In this document: piece by piece, positions 1 to 9,800 of the stretch
Numbering within the stretch: the first letter of the stretch is position 1
How the letters are laid out: every line of letters starts with the position of its first letter
Made by a program: the position numbers and the translations under genes
The notes under the pieces: generated by a model
What the model saw: only the letters and a program-made list of their open reading frames with translations
Databases searched by the model: none
What the model was told of the DNA's origin: nothing
Assembly (NCBI RefSeq): GCF_040222955.1
Contig: NZ_JAVKCA010000022.1
Span: 236,425 to 300,424, forward strand
Source of the DNA: Marinoscillum sp040222955
GTDB lineage: Bacteria; Bacteroidota; Bacteroidia; Cytophagales; Cyclobacteriaceae
DNA: 64,000 nt
Direction: 5' to 3'

Positions 1-3
1 GGC

Positions 4-29
4 CTCTACCCTCAAATAAGGGGGTAGAG
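4..29. other. Hairpin downstream of the pseudouridine synthase gene
   Basis: An 8-bp perfect inverted repeat (CTCTACCC at 4-11 and GGGTAGAG at 22-29) lies just past the end of the minus-strand gene that stops at 38. It could be that gene's terminator, but the window ends before any T-run would be visible. Confidence 0.3.
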
Positions 30-37
30 CCCTTTCA

Positions 38-823
38 CTATTTTCTGCCGCCCGAAAGATTTTTGAGCTGCACCACTTCTCTGGGATCGAGGTGGCGATA
101 TTTCCCGCGGGTCAGGTTCTTCTTGGTCAGTGTACCAAACATTACCCGATCCAGCTTCACTACTTTATAGCCCATGTGCTCAAAGATTCTCCTCACAATG
201 CGGTTTTTACCAATGTGAATTTCTATCCCCAACACCATGCGGTCATCGGTAACCACTGCCATTTCATCAGGCACAGCCAGCCCATCTTCCAGCTTCACCC
301 CTTTGAGGATGTCATCAAAATCCTGATTGGTAATGGGTTTGTCCAGGGTAACCTGATATATCTTTTTGATTTTGTAGGAGGGGTGTGTGAGCTTCTTGGC
401 CAGGTCACCATCATTGGTAAACAGTAACAGCCCTGTAGTGGCTCTGTCCAGTCTCCCTACCGGATAAATGCGCTCATCGCAGGCTCCTTTTAGTAAACTC
501 ATAACTGTTTTTCTGTCGTGAGTATCCGTGACCGTAGTGATGTAATCGTTGGGCTTGTTCAGCAAGATATACTGCAGCTTTTCCGTCTTTAGGGTTTTAC
601 CTCCATAGACTACCTTGTCGGTAGACAATACTTTCCGACCCAGTTCGGTCACCACTTCGCCATTCACTTTCACTTTGCCGTCGGCTATCAACTGATCTGC
701 CTCTCGTCGTGAGCATACCCCTGCATTGGCGATGTATTTGTTCAGGCGTATCTCTACCGGAGCTCCGGCTTCTTTCTTCACTGGCGCTCCAGTCTTTGGC
801 TTAATTGGCTTTTTCCCTTTCAT
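38..823 (-). CDS. rluB: RluB-type rRNA pseudouridine synthase
   Basis: Predicted to isomerise a uridine of 23S rRNA to pseudouridine in the cytoplasm. The 261-residue protein begins with a basic Lys/Pro-rich tail (1-24). An S4 RNA-binding domain follows (about 25-72, KYIANAGVCSRREADQLI), then an RsuA/RluB/E/F catalytic domain. The family signature GRLDRATTGLLLFTNDGD is present, with the presumed catalytic Asp at about residue 126. The start codon overlaps the stop of scpB by 4 bp (ATGA), so the two are probably translationally coupled. The scpB-rluB pair is a common bacterial arrangement. The exact target uridine cannot be told from sequence; RluB rather than RluE/F is inferred from the S4 domain and the scpB neighbour. 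Confidence 0.9.
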   Translation of the reverse strand: MKGKKPIKPKTGAPVKKEAGAPVEIRLNKYIANAGVCSRREADQLIADGKVKVNGEVVTELGRKVLSTDKVVYGGKTLKTEKLQYILLNKPNDYITTVTDTHDRKTVMSLLKGACDERIYPVGRLDRATTGLLLFTNDGDLAKKLTHPSYKIKKIYQVTLDKPITNQDFDDILKGVKLEDGLAVPDEMAVVTDDRMVLGIEIHIGKNRIVRRIFEHMGYKVVKLDRVMFGTLTKKNLTRGKYRHLDPREVVQLKNLSGGRK

Positions 824-1383
824 GCTTCTTCTTCCTTCCCTATAGTGTTTTCCTCCTGCACAAAATCCTTCGGTGTGGGCAGGTCCCTGAGTGAGTTAAT
901 GCCGAAGTAGTCCATAAACTTATTGTTGGTACCATACAGCATTGGACGACCTATGGTATCAGCCTTGCCTTTAATTTCAATAAGTTCCTTTTCCAGCAAT
1001 TTATTGACTGCATAATCACAGTTTACTCCACGGATTTGCTCGATTTCCGTCTTGGTGACTGGCTGCTTATATGCAATGATGGCGAGTGTTTCCATGGCTG
1101 AATTGGAGAGTCGCCGCTTCGATTGCTGCTTGAGTAAAATACTAATGCTGGCCTGATAGGCGGGCTTAGTCAAAAACTGATAACCTCCGCCACTTTGGAC
1201 CAAACCAAAAGAAAACTGCTCATCTTCATATTTTTCACTGAGCTTCGCTATCCCACCACTGATGTCCTCCATCAGCACATCTGCCTCAAACATTTCCTTC
1301 AGACAAGCCTGAATCTCATCTTCGGTAATCGGTTTAGGGGAGCAAAAGACCAGTGCCTCAATATGATTGGCGAGATAGTCCAT
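820..1383 (-). CDS. scpB: Segregation and condensation protein B (ScpB)
   Basis: Kleisin-associated subunit of the SMC-ScpA-ScpB complex that organises and segregates the chromosome. The protein has 187 residues and the usual tandem winged-helix architecture. The N-terminal part starts MDYLANHIEALVFCSPKPI. The core carries the conserved SAMETLAIIAYKQPVTKTEI and RGVNCDYAVNKLLEKELIE segments (about residues 95-140). GRPMLYGTNNKFMDYFGI near the end is also typical of the family. The gene overlaps the stop of the upstream DksA-like gene at 1383 by one base and the downstream rluB by 4 bp, giving a tightly packed three-gene minus-strand operon. ScpA is not in the window. Confidence 0.93.
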   Translation of the reverse strand: MDYLANHIEALVFCSPKPITEDEIQACLKEMFEADVLMEDISGGIAKLSEKYEDEQFSFGLVQSGGGYQFLTKPAYQASISILLKQQSKRRLSNSAMETLAIIAYKQPVTKTEIEQIRGVNCDYAVNKLLEKELIEIKGKADTIGRPMLYGTNNKFMDYFGINSLRDLPTPKDFVQEENTIGKEEEA

Positions 1384-1763
1384 TACTTCTTCACATTCAG
1401 CTTTGCTTCTATAGAATGCATGGTGTGTGGCACCGCTCTCAAACGCTCTTTGCTGATCAGCTTACCCGTATCCACACAAACGCCATAGGTCCCGTTTTTG
1501 ATCCTGATCAGGGCATTTTCGAGGTTATTAATAAACTTCTGCTGACGTCCGGCCAATGTACTTAACTGTTCTTTCTCCGCCGTATCTGCACCATCCTCCA
1601 GGGTTTTCACAGCACCATGTGTGGCATCCGTGCCCTCATCGGTATCTCGTGTCAAAGAACCTTTCAAAATGTTCAGCTCCTCTCTCGCTTTTGCCAGCTT
1701 CTGATGAATCAACTCTTCGAATTCCTTTAACTCGTCTTCTGAATATTTCGTCTTCTCAGCCAT
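1383..1763 (-). CDS. DksA/TraR-family protein with degenerate zinc finger
   Basis: A 126-residue DksA/TraR-like protein. An N-terminal acidic coiled-coil region (about 8-45) is followed by the typical TYGVCVDTGKLISKERLRAVP segment. DksA proteins enter the RNA polymerase secondary channel and alter initiation. In the zinc-finger position only the first Cys remains (CVDT, 17 residues, then SIEA), so three of four ligands are replaced and zinc binding is unlikely. The family fold is probably kept without zinc, as in other Cys-poor DksA relatives. It is the first gene of a minus-strand operon with scpB and rluB. A second, intact C4 paralogue lies at 56432-56767. Whether it binds RNA polymerase is inferred from family only. 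Confidence 0.85.
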   Translation of the reverse strand: MAEKTKYSEDELKEFEELIHQKLAKAREELNILKGSLTRDTDEGTDATHGAVKTLEDGADTAEKEQLSTLAGRQQKFINNLENALIRIKNGTYGVCVDTGKLISKERLRAVPHTMHSIEAKLNVKK

Positions 1764-1832
1764 ATCTTCAATTCTGTTTATTTTACCTAAAAATAAGCGC
1801 TAAAGTAACACAACCAAAGTAGATAAAAAATT

Positions 1833-2843
1833 ATGAACTCTCTCGTCAATTGCAAATCGAACCTTTTTCTTCTGATCGTAGTAGCCTGTCTCTCTGGATG
1901 TAACACCACACCCCCGGAAAACGCCCCTGATACCCCCGTTGAACGCAAAATTGCAGTTGTCATCCATGGTGGTGCGGGTACTGTGAGCCGAGAAAATATG
2001 GATTCTGTAACAGAAGTGGCCTACCGAACCAAACTCGATGAGGCGCTTCAGTCGGCCTACACCATTCTGGAGGATGGGGGCTCAAGTTGTGACGCCATTC
2101 AGGCTGCCATTGTCATCATGGAAAACTCACCGCTCTTCAATGCGGGAGTGGGTGCGGTCTTTACCGCCACTGGAGAAAACGAGTTGGATGCGAGTATCAT
2201 GCGTGGGGATGACCTGAATGCCGGGGCTGTGGCAGGCGTGAAAACAGTTAAAAATCCAATCCTTGCGGCTTATCAGGTCATGGTCAATTCACCGCATGTG
2301 ATGCTGGCACGGGAAGGAGCAGAGCAATTCGCCGGGGAACGTGGCCTGGAGCTGGTAGATCCCAGCTACTTCAGCACAGATCCCCGCAAGGCCCAGCTGG
2401 AAAGGGTTGTAAAAAAAGTGGAAAAAGAATTTGGTACGGTAGGGGCCGTGGCAGTAGACCGGCAGGGAAATATCTGTGCAGCCACCTCCACAGGAGGAAT
2501 GACCAATAAAAAGTGGGGCCGCATCGGTGACTCCCCAGTCATAGGAGCCGGCACCTATGCCAACAACAATACCTGTGGGTTTTCCGGCACCGGACATGGA
2601 GAATACTATATTCGTACGGCTGCAGCCCATGATGTATCAGCGCTGATGGAGTATAAGAATTTTTCTGTGGAAGAAGCTGCCCAAACAGTGATGGACAAAA
2701 TCACCAAAATGGATGCCCTGGGCGGTATGATTGCGATGGATCGATACGGCAATGTGGCCATGCCATTTAACACCAGCGGGATGTACAGGGCCTATCGAAA
2801 AGAGGGAGGAGAAACCATGATCAAAATATTTCAGGGTGAGTAA
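1833..2843 (+). CDS. Isoaspartyl peptidase/L-asparaginase, lipoprotein
   Basis: Ntn-hydrolase of the plant-type asparaginase/isoaspartyl dipeptidase family, which self-cleaves to alpha and beta chains. The 336-residue precursor has an N-terminal hydrophobic stretch and a lipobox (LSGC, Cys23), so it is predicted to be a membrane-anchored exported lipoprotein. The GGAG motif near residue 46 and NAGVGAVF near 103 fit the alpha chain. Autocleavage is expected before Thr202 in EFGTVGAVAVD, the catalytic nucleophile. ATSTGGMTNKKWGRIGDSP and GFSGTGHGEYYIR complete the active-site region. It is transcribed divergently from the DksA-like operon and followed closely by another plus-strand gene. The physiological substrate (isoaspartyl peptides or asparagine) is not decided by the sequence. 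Confidence 0.92.
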   Translation: MNSLVNCKSNLFLLIVVACLSGCNTTPPENAPDTPVERKIAVVIHGGAGTVSRENMDSVTEVAYRTKLDEALQSAYTILEDGGSSCDAIQAAIVIMENSPLFNAGVGAVFTATGENELDASIMRGDDLNAGAVAGVKTVKNPILAAYQVMVNSPHVMLAREGAEQFAGERGLELVDPSYFSTDPRKAQLERVVKKVEKEFGTVGAVAVDRQGNICAATSTGGMTNKKWGRIGDSPVIGAGTYANNNTCGFSGTGHGEYYIRTAAAHDVSALMEYKNFSVEEAAQTVMDKITKMDALGGMIAMDRYGNVAMPFNTSGMYRAYRKEGGETMIKIFQGE

Positions 2844-2890
2844 GCCCGATCCACCCATCTAACTTCACACGCTGATTTCAGTTACCCCCT

Positions 2891-4522
2891 ATGCCCAAGA
2901 CCATTTCTTCGCTGAATACTAAAAGAATCTTCCTCATTTTGGGCGTTTTGGCACTTGTGGGCTGCATAGGTCTTTTGGTAGATACCATTGCCAAAAGAGA
3001 ACTCCCAAAACTCCTGGGTGAGCAGGTCACATATGAAAGTGTATCGCTGAGTATTCTCAATGGGGAAATTTCATTCAAAAAACCCAGGGTGCAGGTAGAC
3101 AGTGCTGAGAATCAGGCTAACCTCAACATTCGATCTGAAGCCAGCCAAATCTCTATTCATGGATTTAGCCTTTGGAACCTCCTCCTCAGCCGAAAAATCA
3201 AGGTAGACAAACTGAGTATAGACAGTCTTCTGCTGGGAATCGTACTGCCCGAACTCAAGGCTTCGAAAACAGAAAAAAAGGAAATTAACCTCTTCGTCCG
3301 GGATATTTTTAACCGGATAGAAGTGCAACATTTCGATATCAGTGCAGGCAGCCTGGTGGTCAGGAAAAAAGGGAGTTACGACACGCTCATGAGCATGAAA
3401 GATATTCATCTGTCTGCCTATGGCATTTTCGTAGATACCAGCACTGTTCATAACATCTTCCCGCTTGATTTTGATAAATCTGAGACAAAGGTAGGCCAAC
3501 TCTACATCAAAGCAGGGGACGACTATACGCTTTCGGGCGAGTCTCTGCAAATCCGTGATACTTCATTCTCCATTGAAAATCTCCACCTGAAGCCTGTGGA
3601 TTCCAGACCTGCTTTCGTGCAGAATCATCCCTATGAGAAAGCTAGGATTGATCTCATAGTTAAGAGACTTTCAGGGAAAAAACTGCTTTGGGATTTTATG
3701 GAAAACAGAACCTTAAAACTCAGTGCTGAGAGTACGCTCCTGGATAGACTTCAGATGAATGTATTCAAAGACAAAACCCCACCAGCAAAACCACCGGAGA
3801 CACGACCACTCCTGGCGGGGTTCCTGAACAAGCTTCCATTCATTTTTACACTGGATACCCTTCGACTCACAGACAGCTATATTCAGTATGAGCAACTTCC
3901 AGTGGTGTTCCCTCGTGCGGGTAAGCTCTACTTTGAGAAGCTCTATATGTCGGGCTACCATCTGACCAATGACCCTGAAGAAATACAAAAGCAGGCCATT
4001 ACTACTTTGGACATTCAATCTGATTTTATGGGCCAGGGAAAACTCAAGACTACCATACTGCTGGATATGAGCTCAAAACGTCAGGAGTTTTCGGTATCGG
4101 GGACACTCGGAGCCATGCCGATCACTTACATTAATCAAACCCTCGCTCCTCTCACAGGGGTGGAGGCTTCTGGCCATCTGCATGGCATGACCTTTGATTT
4201 TCAGGGTGATGAATACGCATCCAAAGGCAAGGTAATCATGGAGTATTCAGACCTCAAAGTGAATGTATATGATCAAAACAGGGACAAGGTCTGGTTAAAA
4301 AGCATGTTTGGCAACATGATCCTCAACAGCAATAATCATATAGACGACACCCTTGGCTATCAGGAAGGAGAAATCTATTTTATCAGGTATCAAAACAAAG
4401 GGTTCTTTAACATGCTTTGGAATAGTCTGAGGGTAGCCCTTATGGATATCACTATGCCATTCTACACCAACCCTGATTTCACTACCCCCGGTTCAGAGCC
4501 AAAATATCTCCTTGACGACTAA
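2891..4522 (+). CDS. AsmA/DUF748-like membrane-anchored protein
   Basis: A 543-residue protein with one N-terminal membrane segment (about residues 12-32), followed by a long region rich in alternating beta-strand sequence and no recognisable catalytic motifs. The opening after the membrane anchor (VTYESVSLSILNGEISFKK) and repeated LSIDSLLL-type strands resemble AsmA/DUF748 proteins. That superfamily forms long beta-sheet grooves in the periplasm and is linked to envelope lipid transport. The C-terminal part (GEIYFIRYQNKGFFNMLWNS) is also typical of Bacteroidota members. It starts 47 bp after the asparaginase gene, so co-transcription is possible. The assignment rests on overall character, not on a diagnostic motif. 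Confidence 0.6.
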   Translation: MPKTISSLNTKRIFLILGVLALVGCIGLLVDTIAKRELPKLLGEQVTYESVSLSILNGEISFKKPRVQVDSAENQANLNIRSEASQISIHGFSLWNLLLSRKIKVDKLSIDSLLLGIVLPELKASKTEKKEINLFVRDIFNRIEVQHFDISAGSLVVRKKGSYDTLMSMKDIHLSAYGIFVDTSTVHNIFPLDFDKSETKVGQLYIKAGDDYTLSGESLQIRDTSFSIENLHLKPVDSRPAFVQNHPYEKARIDLIVKRLSGKKLLWDFMENRTLKLSAESTLLDRLQMNVFKDKTPPAKPPETRPLLAGFLNKLPFIFTLDTLRLTDSYIQYEQLPVVFPRAGKLYFEKLYMSGYHLTNDPEEIQKQAITTLDIQSDFMGQGKLKTTILLDMSSKRQEFSVSGTLGAMPITYINQTLAPLTGVEASGHLHGMTFDFQGDEYASKGKVIMEYSDLKVNVYDQNRDKVWLKSMFGNMILNSNNHIDDTLGYQEGEIYFIRYQNKGFFNMLWNSLRVALMDITMPFYTNPDFTTPGSEPKYLLDD

Positions 4523-4612
4523 GGAAAGACCATTGACATAAAAACTCCTTGCGGAAGAATATCCGTTCTTCTAAATTGAGCACTCATCATTTTAATCGCA
4601 AAGCATCCACTT

Positions 4613-6088
4613 ATGAGAAAAGTTGTATACCTGATCGCCCTCTTGTCCTGCAGTCTGGCCTTTGGTCAGAAAGACAAAAAAATCACTGATAAAACGGTGA
4701 GTAAAGCCAGCATCCAGGCCCACCTGAAGTTTATGTCTTCTGACGCCCTGAGAGGAAGAGATACACCCTCTCCTGAGTTGGACATCGCTGCGGAGTACCT
4801 CAGAACTCAACTGGAGCTATATGGTGTAAAGCCGTTTGAAGAATATCCCGATTATTTTCAGCCGGTTTCCATGAAAAAAATCAAAAAACCTAAGACTGGC
4901 ATCATCACGCTGGATTCGGCTACATACACCATTGGAGTAGACTATCTGCTGATTAGCGGTGGTGATCTGGAATGGAACGGAGAGATCGCTTTTCTGGAGT
5001 ACGCCTCCAAAGAAGAACTTGACAATACTGATGTAAAAGGAAAGCTGGTAGTAGCCAATACCGGAGACGGGGAAGAGCAAAGCCCGCGTGCCTGGTTTGC
5101 TATGGCCAAAGAGAAAAGAACCAACGCCGAGGCGGCCGGTGCTGTGGGACTCATAGAGCTATACAATTCACCCCAAATCCCATGGCAGTTGCTGGTCAAT
5201 TATCTGAGCCGTGATCAGGTCATTCTGGATGATGGTATAGAGGAGGAGCGCGATGAGTTCGCAGGTATCTGGCTAAACAATGCCAATAGAGAGGCTTCCC
5301 CCTCGTTTGCCAATACCTCGAAACTAGACATCAAAATGACCGGCGCTGGAGTGGATCGCTTTGTATCACAAAATGTAGTGGGGTATGTAGAAGGCACAGA
5401 TCCCGCGCTCAAAAAAGACTATGTCACCTTCAGCGCTCATTACGATCACGTGGGTGTGGGAAGAGCCGACAGCACAGGGGACCACATTTACAACGGAACA
5501 CGAGACAATGCCGTGGGCACTGTAACTGTACTGGAAGCCGCCAAAAATCTGGCGATGTACCCGACCAAACGATCCTCACTCTTTGTGATGTTTTGTGGGG
5601 AAGAAAAGGGATTACTAGGGAGTCAGTGGTTTGTTGATCACAGCCCTCTTCCGCTCAGTGACATTGTTTTTTGTTTCAATAGTGATAATGGCGGGTACAA
5701 TAACACCTCCATGGCCACAGTGATCGGGCTGGACAGGACCACCGCTGAGGACCTGCTGGTAACGGCCATAGAGGCCTATGGCCTCACCGCCGGGGACGAT
5801 GCCAACTACAAAGAACAAGGGCTTTTTGACCGATCGGATAATGTCAGTTTTGCCAAAAAAGGAATCCCTGCGCCAAGTTTCGGCATGGGAGTGGATGCTT
5901 TCGACGAGCAGGTGCTGAGAACTTATCATCAGCCTTCTGACGAATTTGAAACCATCGATATGGATTACCTCTACACTTTCTACAGAGCTTATGTTTTCGC
6001 AGGCCGAAGCATTGGAAACATGAAAGAAACTCCGTTTTGGAGAGAGGGTGACAAATATTATGAAGTGGGTAAGGAGCTATACAAATAG
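4613..6088 (+). CDS. Exported M28-family metallopeptidase with PA-like insert
   Basis: Zinc aminopeptidase of the M28 family, predicted periplasmic or secreted. The 491-residue precursor starts with a signal peptide (MRKVVYLIALLSCSLAFGQ). A protease-associated (PA)-type region occupies roughly residues 95-240. The catalytic domain then shows the metal-ligand series in order: AHYDHVG (about 276), TRDNAVG (about 299), GEEKGLLGS with the general-base Glu (about 330), NSDNGG (about 358) and HQPSDEF (about 439). All zinc ligands appear intact. It begins 90 bp after the AsmA-like gene and is followed by a clear terminator at 6107-6140. The peptide preference is unknown. Confidence 0.93.
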   Translation: MRKVVYLIALLSCSLAFGQKDKKITDKTVSKASIQAHLKFMSSDALRGRDTPSPELDIAAEYLRTQLELYGVKPFEEYPDYFQPVSMKKIKKPKTGIITLDSATYTIGVDYLLISGGDLEWNGEIAFLEYASKEELDNTDVKGKLVVANTGDGEEQSPRAWFAMAKEKRTNAEAAGAVGLIELYNSPQIPWQLLVNYLSRDQVILDDGIEEERDEFAGIWLNNANREASPSFANTSKLDIKMTGAGVDRFVSQNVVGYVEGTDPALKKDYVTFSAHYDHVGVGRADSTGDHIYNGTRDNAVGTVTVLEAAKNLAMYPTKRSSLFVMFCGEEKGLLGSQWFVDHSPLPLSDIVFCFNSDNGGYNNTSMATVIGLDRTTAEDLLVTAIEAYGLTAGDDANYKEQGLFDRSDNVSFAKKGIPAPSFGMGVDAFDEQVLRTYHQPSDEFETIDMDYLYTFYRAYVFAGRSIGNMKETPFWREGDKYYEVGKELYK

Positions 6089-6106
6089 TCCTCACAGACA
6101 CCAGAG

Positions 6107-6140
6107 AAGGTCATTCTACGGATGTGGAATGGCCTTTTTT
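6107..6140 (+). terminator. Rho-independent terminator after the M28 peptidase gene
   Basis: AAGGTCATTC (6107-6116) pairs with GAATGGCCTT (6127-6136) with one G-U pair and a 10-nt loop. It is followed by a T-run to 6140 and starts 18 bp after the stop codon. Confidence 0.8.
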
Positions 6141-6172
6141 GTGCCTTGATATCAGAACACGGAACAGAAAAA

Positions 6173-6220
6173 AGCCGAGGGCTTTGAAACATAATGCTGA
6201 ATATACAGACTCCCTCGGCT
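6173..6220 (-). repeat. Long-loop hairpin, copy 1 (terminator-like on minus strand)
   Basis: AGCCGAGGG (6173-6181) pairs perfectly with CCCTCGGCT (6212-6220) around a 30-nt loop that contains TTTGAAACATAATGC. On the minus strand the stem is followed by a T-run of six, as in an intrinsic terminator. A second copy with the same stem and loop core lies at 6323-6377. The rest of the 352-bp intergenic region (6089-6440) holds only this pair and the terminator at 6107-6140. Confidence 0.65.
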
Positions 6221-6322
6221 CCAGCAAGCACGCCTTGTGCTATCAGGAATTAGAACACCGATCAGTAGGACATCCCTTATTCAGTGGGGGAGTGGCCGGA
6301 AAGCCAGACTATAGGGCATAGA

Positions 6323-6377
6323 AAAAGCCGAGGGGTTTGAAACATAATGCGGTTAAACATAGTGACCCTCGGCTTTA
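6323..6377 (-). repeat. Long-loop hairpin, copy 2 (probable GNAT gene terminator)
   Basis: AAAGCCGAGGG (6324-6334) pairs with CCCTCGGCTTT (6366-6376) around a 31-nt loop sharing TTTGAAACATAATGC with copy 1. On the minus strand the stem runs into TTTTTC, and it lies 65 bp downstream of the minus-strand GNAT gene, so it may terminate that transcript. On the plus strand only a short TTT follows. Confidence 0.65.
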
Positions 6378-6440
6378 AATCCTCAAGTGCCAAATCTAAT
6401 GTTCTGTTTGGGAATTAAAAGCACTTTCCAAAAAAGAATT

Positions 6441-6737
6441 TTAAATAATTAAATCCTGATACTCCGGATGTCTTTTCACATAGTCTGCGGCATACGAACA
6501 AGTAGTTTTTACCTTCATGTTTTGCTCGCGCGCGAATGTCAATCCGGCCTCCACGAGCTGACCAGCGATTCCCAGGTTTCTAAATTCCCTGGGTACTGAG
6601 GTGGCCGTAAAATCAAGGTATTGATCGGCATGGCGCACATACCTCAGTTCCGCGTTACTATTTCTTAATTTGATATAGAAAAGTTTATGAAAAAGATCGT
6701 GTACGATTCTTAAATGACTTGCTGTTACTGTACTCAT
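6441..6737 (-). CDS. Small GNAT-family (YjdJ/NATD1-like) acetyltransferase
   Basis: A 98-residue single-domain member of the small GNAT group related to YjdJ and NATD1. The core runs from AELRYVRHADQYLDF to TSVPREFRNLGIAGQLVEAGL, where the RNLGIAGQL segment corresponds to the acetyl-CoA pyrophosphate-binding loop. The end, CSYAADYVKRHPEYQDLI, is highly typical of this subfamily. An acetyl group transfer from acetyl-CoA is expected, but the substrate of these small proteins is not known. The N-terminal 30 residues look like an extra extension. It stands alone between the long secreted-protein gene and a hairpin that may end its transcript. Confidence 0.85.
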   Translation of the reverse strand: MSTVTASHLRIVHDLFHKLFYIKLRNSNAELRYVRHADQYLDFTATSVPREFRNLGIAGQLVEAGLTFAREQNMKVKTTCSYAADYVKRHPEYQDLII

Positions 6738-6818
6738 AGTAGGACAACAACGAAACGAGGGGTTTATTGTTCACAAATGGGTCATTTAAAACACGTTACA
6801 CTGGAACATTCAGTATAA

Positions 6819-9800
6819 TTACCTACCTACCACCACAGTTTCCTTAAGTATCTGCTTATTGCCCCTGCCATCGTACAATTCAAAAAAGACTACATAATAA
6901 CCCATCCGCACACGGTCCCCGGCATTTGTGGTACCATCCCACCGCATAAAGCCCGAGGTACCTAATGAGGCTCCCTTCGCCAGCTCTGCCACCGGTTGTC
7001 CCATTTGATTGTAAACTGTAATATTCGCAAACTGTCCACCCTGATCAAACTGGTAATTGATGGTGGTGAAAGACTGGTGTGCGGGATTAGAACTGCCCGG
7101 CACAAATACCTTGGGATCTATATTCACTTTTGCACTGGATGTCTGTGCCTCAAAGTCCTGAGAGTTGATATACCCGGGTGTAGCGTACCCTGAAGCTGAT
7201 GAAGCTGAAGTCCAGTTGTTAGCATCCTGAGTGAGCCCCTCCGCAGAGATTCGCTCCAGCGATACCCCGTCCACGCTCTCCAAAAAACTCAAGTGAAAAT
7301 CCTCCTCATAGGAAAACTGATCAACAATTTCTCTGGCGGGATTCGAAAGCACCACTGTACCGGCATCATTAGGCAATGTAGGCAAGGAGCTAATCTGAAG
7401 AAATTGCTTATTCACCCCCTTTGGGTACTGATTTTTCACAATCACAGAATCCGTAGTGATGGCTACAAAACCTTCAGGCTTCAAAATATATGGTTGACTG
7501 ATCCACTTCATCTGCAGCGCTTCTGTCAATCTGCCAATGCCCCAGCCCTGCAGGTCAATGTATTTTTCCGAACGATTATACACCTCCACAAAATCTACTC
7601 CCTCGGACCTGGGATCAAATAGGATTTCATTCAAAATCAACTCATCGGCGATTGCCTCATCCGCCAAAATAAGGGTAGCAGTGTTTTTCCTGATCCTATT
7701 TCCATTGCAGTCTGTCACTCCAGTCACTGTTACAGCATACGGTTGGTTTACGATAAGCTCAGTATTGAGCGCCACCTTTACTTCCTTCCTGGCTGAATTC
7801 ATATAGATGGCACCAAAGGAGATTTCCGGATCAAGCAAAATTTCAATCTCTTCACTGAGGTCTGTAGCCAATGCTTCGTCAAAAATAAAAAGGGCCGTGT
7901 CAGGTGCAATTGCATAAGCATGGAGCAAATTGGGTCCAAAGTTGTCTGGCACACTCGCAGTATTTGAATTAGGCATTCCGGGTGTACCTCCAGCAGCCGC
8001 AACGCTGCTCCCCCAATTGAGTGCACCTCCGCACGGATTGGATAGGTCTTTCATTTCCAGGCTAAAGCCACCTTCCGACTTCTCATTGCTATCATGCCAG
8101 TCGTCACTGTAGGTAATCTGAAAAACAAGGTGTCCACCGTACCAAAGCGACAATGGCTCCCCTGTATTGTTGAGAGTCGCCCATCCGCTTACGGCAGATT
8201 GATTGGTAACTTCCCCATAAAGACCCAGAGAAGATGAGGGCGTGAAGAACCAATAGGCTCCGGATGGGATCACCACAGCAGGAAGGGTCACTACATTAGT
8301 CGCGTCATGAAGCTCCACATTTTTCAAAGTAAGCAACCTGTCAGAGGCGTTATACAACTCGAAATACTCCGAATTAGGTAACCCCGCCACAGGCTCCGGG
8401 TCTGCCATGATCTCAGAGATCAAAAGCTCATTGAAGCCCGGGACATCACCCAACCCAACAATGAAGGTTTGGGAAATCAACGGATTACCTGAGCAATCAG
8501 ATACACCAGAAAGCACAACATCTATGCTTACACCTTTCGGTAAAGGGTTGGTGAGCCTCACGTCGAGCACGGTAAACTCCTGATCCACCACCCACTTTTC
8601 AGAAACCGATAAGCCGGTGATATCAGCCCCAAGGAGAGAAGTACTATCCATTGACTCACTAAAGGTGAATTGGATGGTTGTTTCATCCAACACCTCCAAT
8701 GAAATCACTTTTGGTGCCTCCTTGTCCGGTTCCACGCTGTAGACAGAGTTTTGTCTGCCCGGTGTCCCTCCGCTAGGATCTTCGGTGTCTGACCAGTTGG
8801 CGCCTCCAGGACAAGAGCCTGTTGGATTGATCATCTCCAAAGAGTAACCACCATCCGATTTCTCCGAACTGCTATACCAATCATTGGAATAGGTCACTGC
8901 GTTGATGACTCCATCACCAAAAAGTGAAAGCTCCTCACCTGTATTATTGAGTGATGGCCAGCTGGTCACTCCAACAGTCATCCCGTAAGATGAAAACGCT
9001 TCTACTTGAGCAACAGGGCACAGAATAAAGTAAGTGCCTCCGGGTACATTTACATCCGGTAAGGTAGTGGAGCTGGTGGCGTCCCGGAGACGCACCCCAC
9101 TCAGGCTGATGAGCTCGTCAGTGGTATTATGAACTTCTATAAACTCGCTGTTGGGCAAGCCCACCACCGGATCAGGATCGGCCATTATTTCGGTAATGAT
9201 TAGATCCCCGGGACCAGGGGCCTTTCCAAAGCCCACTTCTATCGTCTCTTGCTCCATCAGATTGCCACTGCAATCCGATGCACCGGAGATGGAGATCTCC
9301 ACAAGTGTACCCCGTGGCAATGGATCCGACAATGTGATTTCTAACTCATCAAAATCCGTGGTGGTCACAGCCCTCACCAAGATATCCACCCCTTCAACAG
9401 AGGCACTCATCAGTGAAGAACTGTCCATTTGCTCACTGAAGGTGAAGCGAAGCGTTTGGTCGTCAGGTGTACTGTATGACTTAAGCGTTGGTACCTCACT
9501 GTCCGGATCCAGGCTATAGACTGAGTTTTGTCTACCGGGCGTTCCTCCACTGGTGTCCATCGTTTCTGACCAGTTGGCACCTCCCGGGCACACCCCAAAG
9601 GGATTGATGATTTCCAATGAGTAACCACCATCCGACTTCTCTGAACTGACATACCAATCGTCTGAATAGGTCACCGCCTCTATGGTCACCTCTTTAAAAA
9701 GCGAAAGAGTCTCACCTGTGTTATTAAGTGACGGCCAGCTGGTCACTCCGACAGTGAGGCCATAAGTGGAAAATGCCGCCACCTGTGTAGACGGACAAAG

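Noticed and set aside
6124..6321. A short plus-strand open frame after the M28 peptidase
   Set aside because: It overlaps the terminator and the first hairpin copy and has no sensible protein character.
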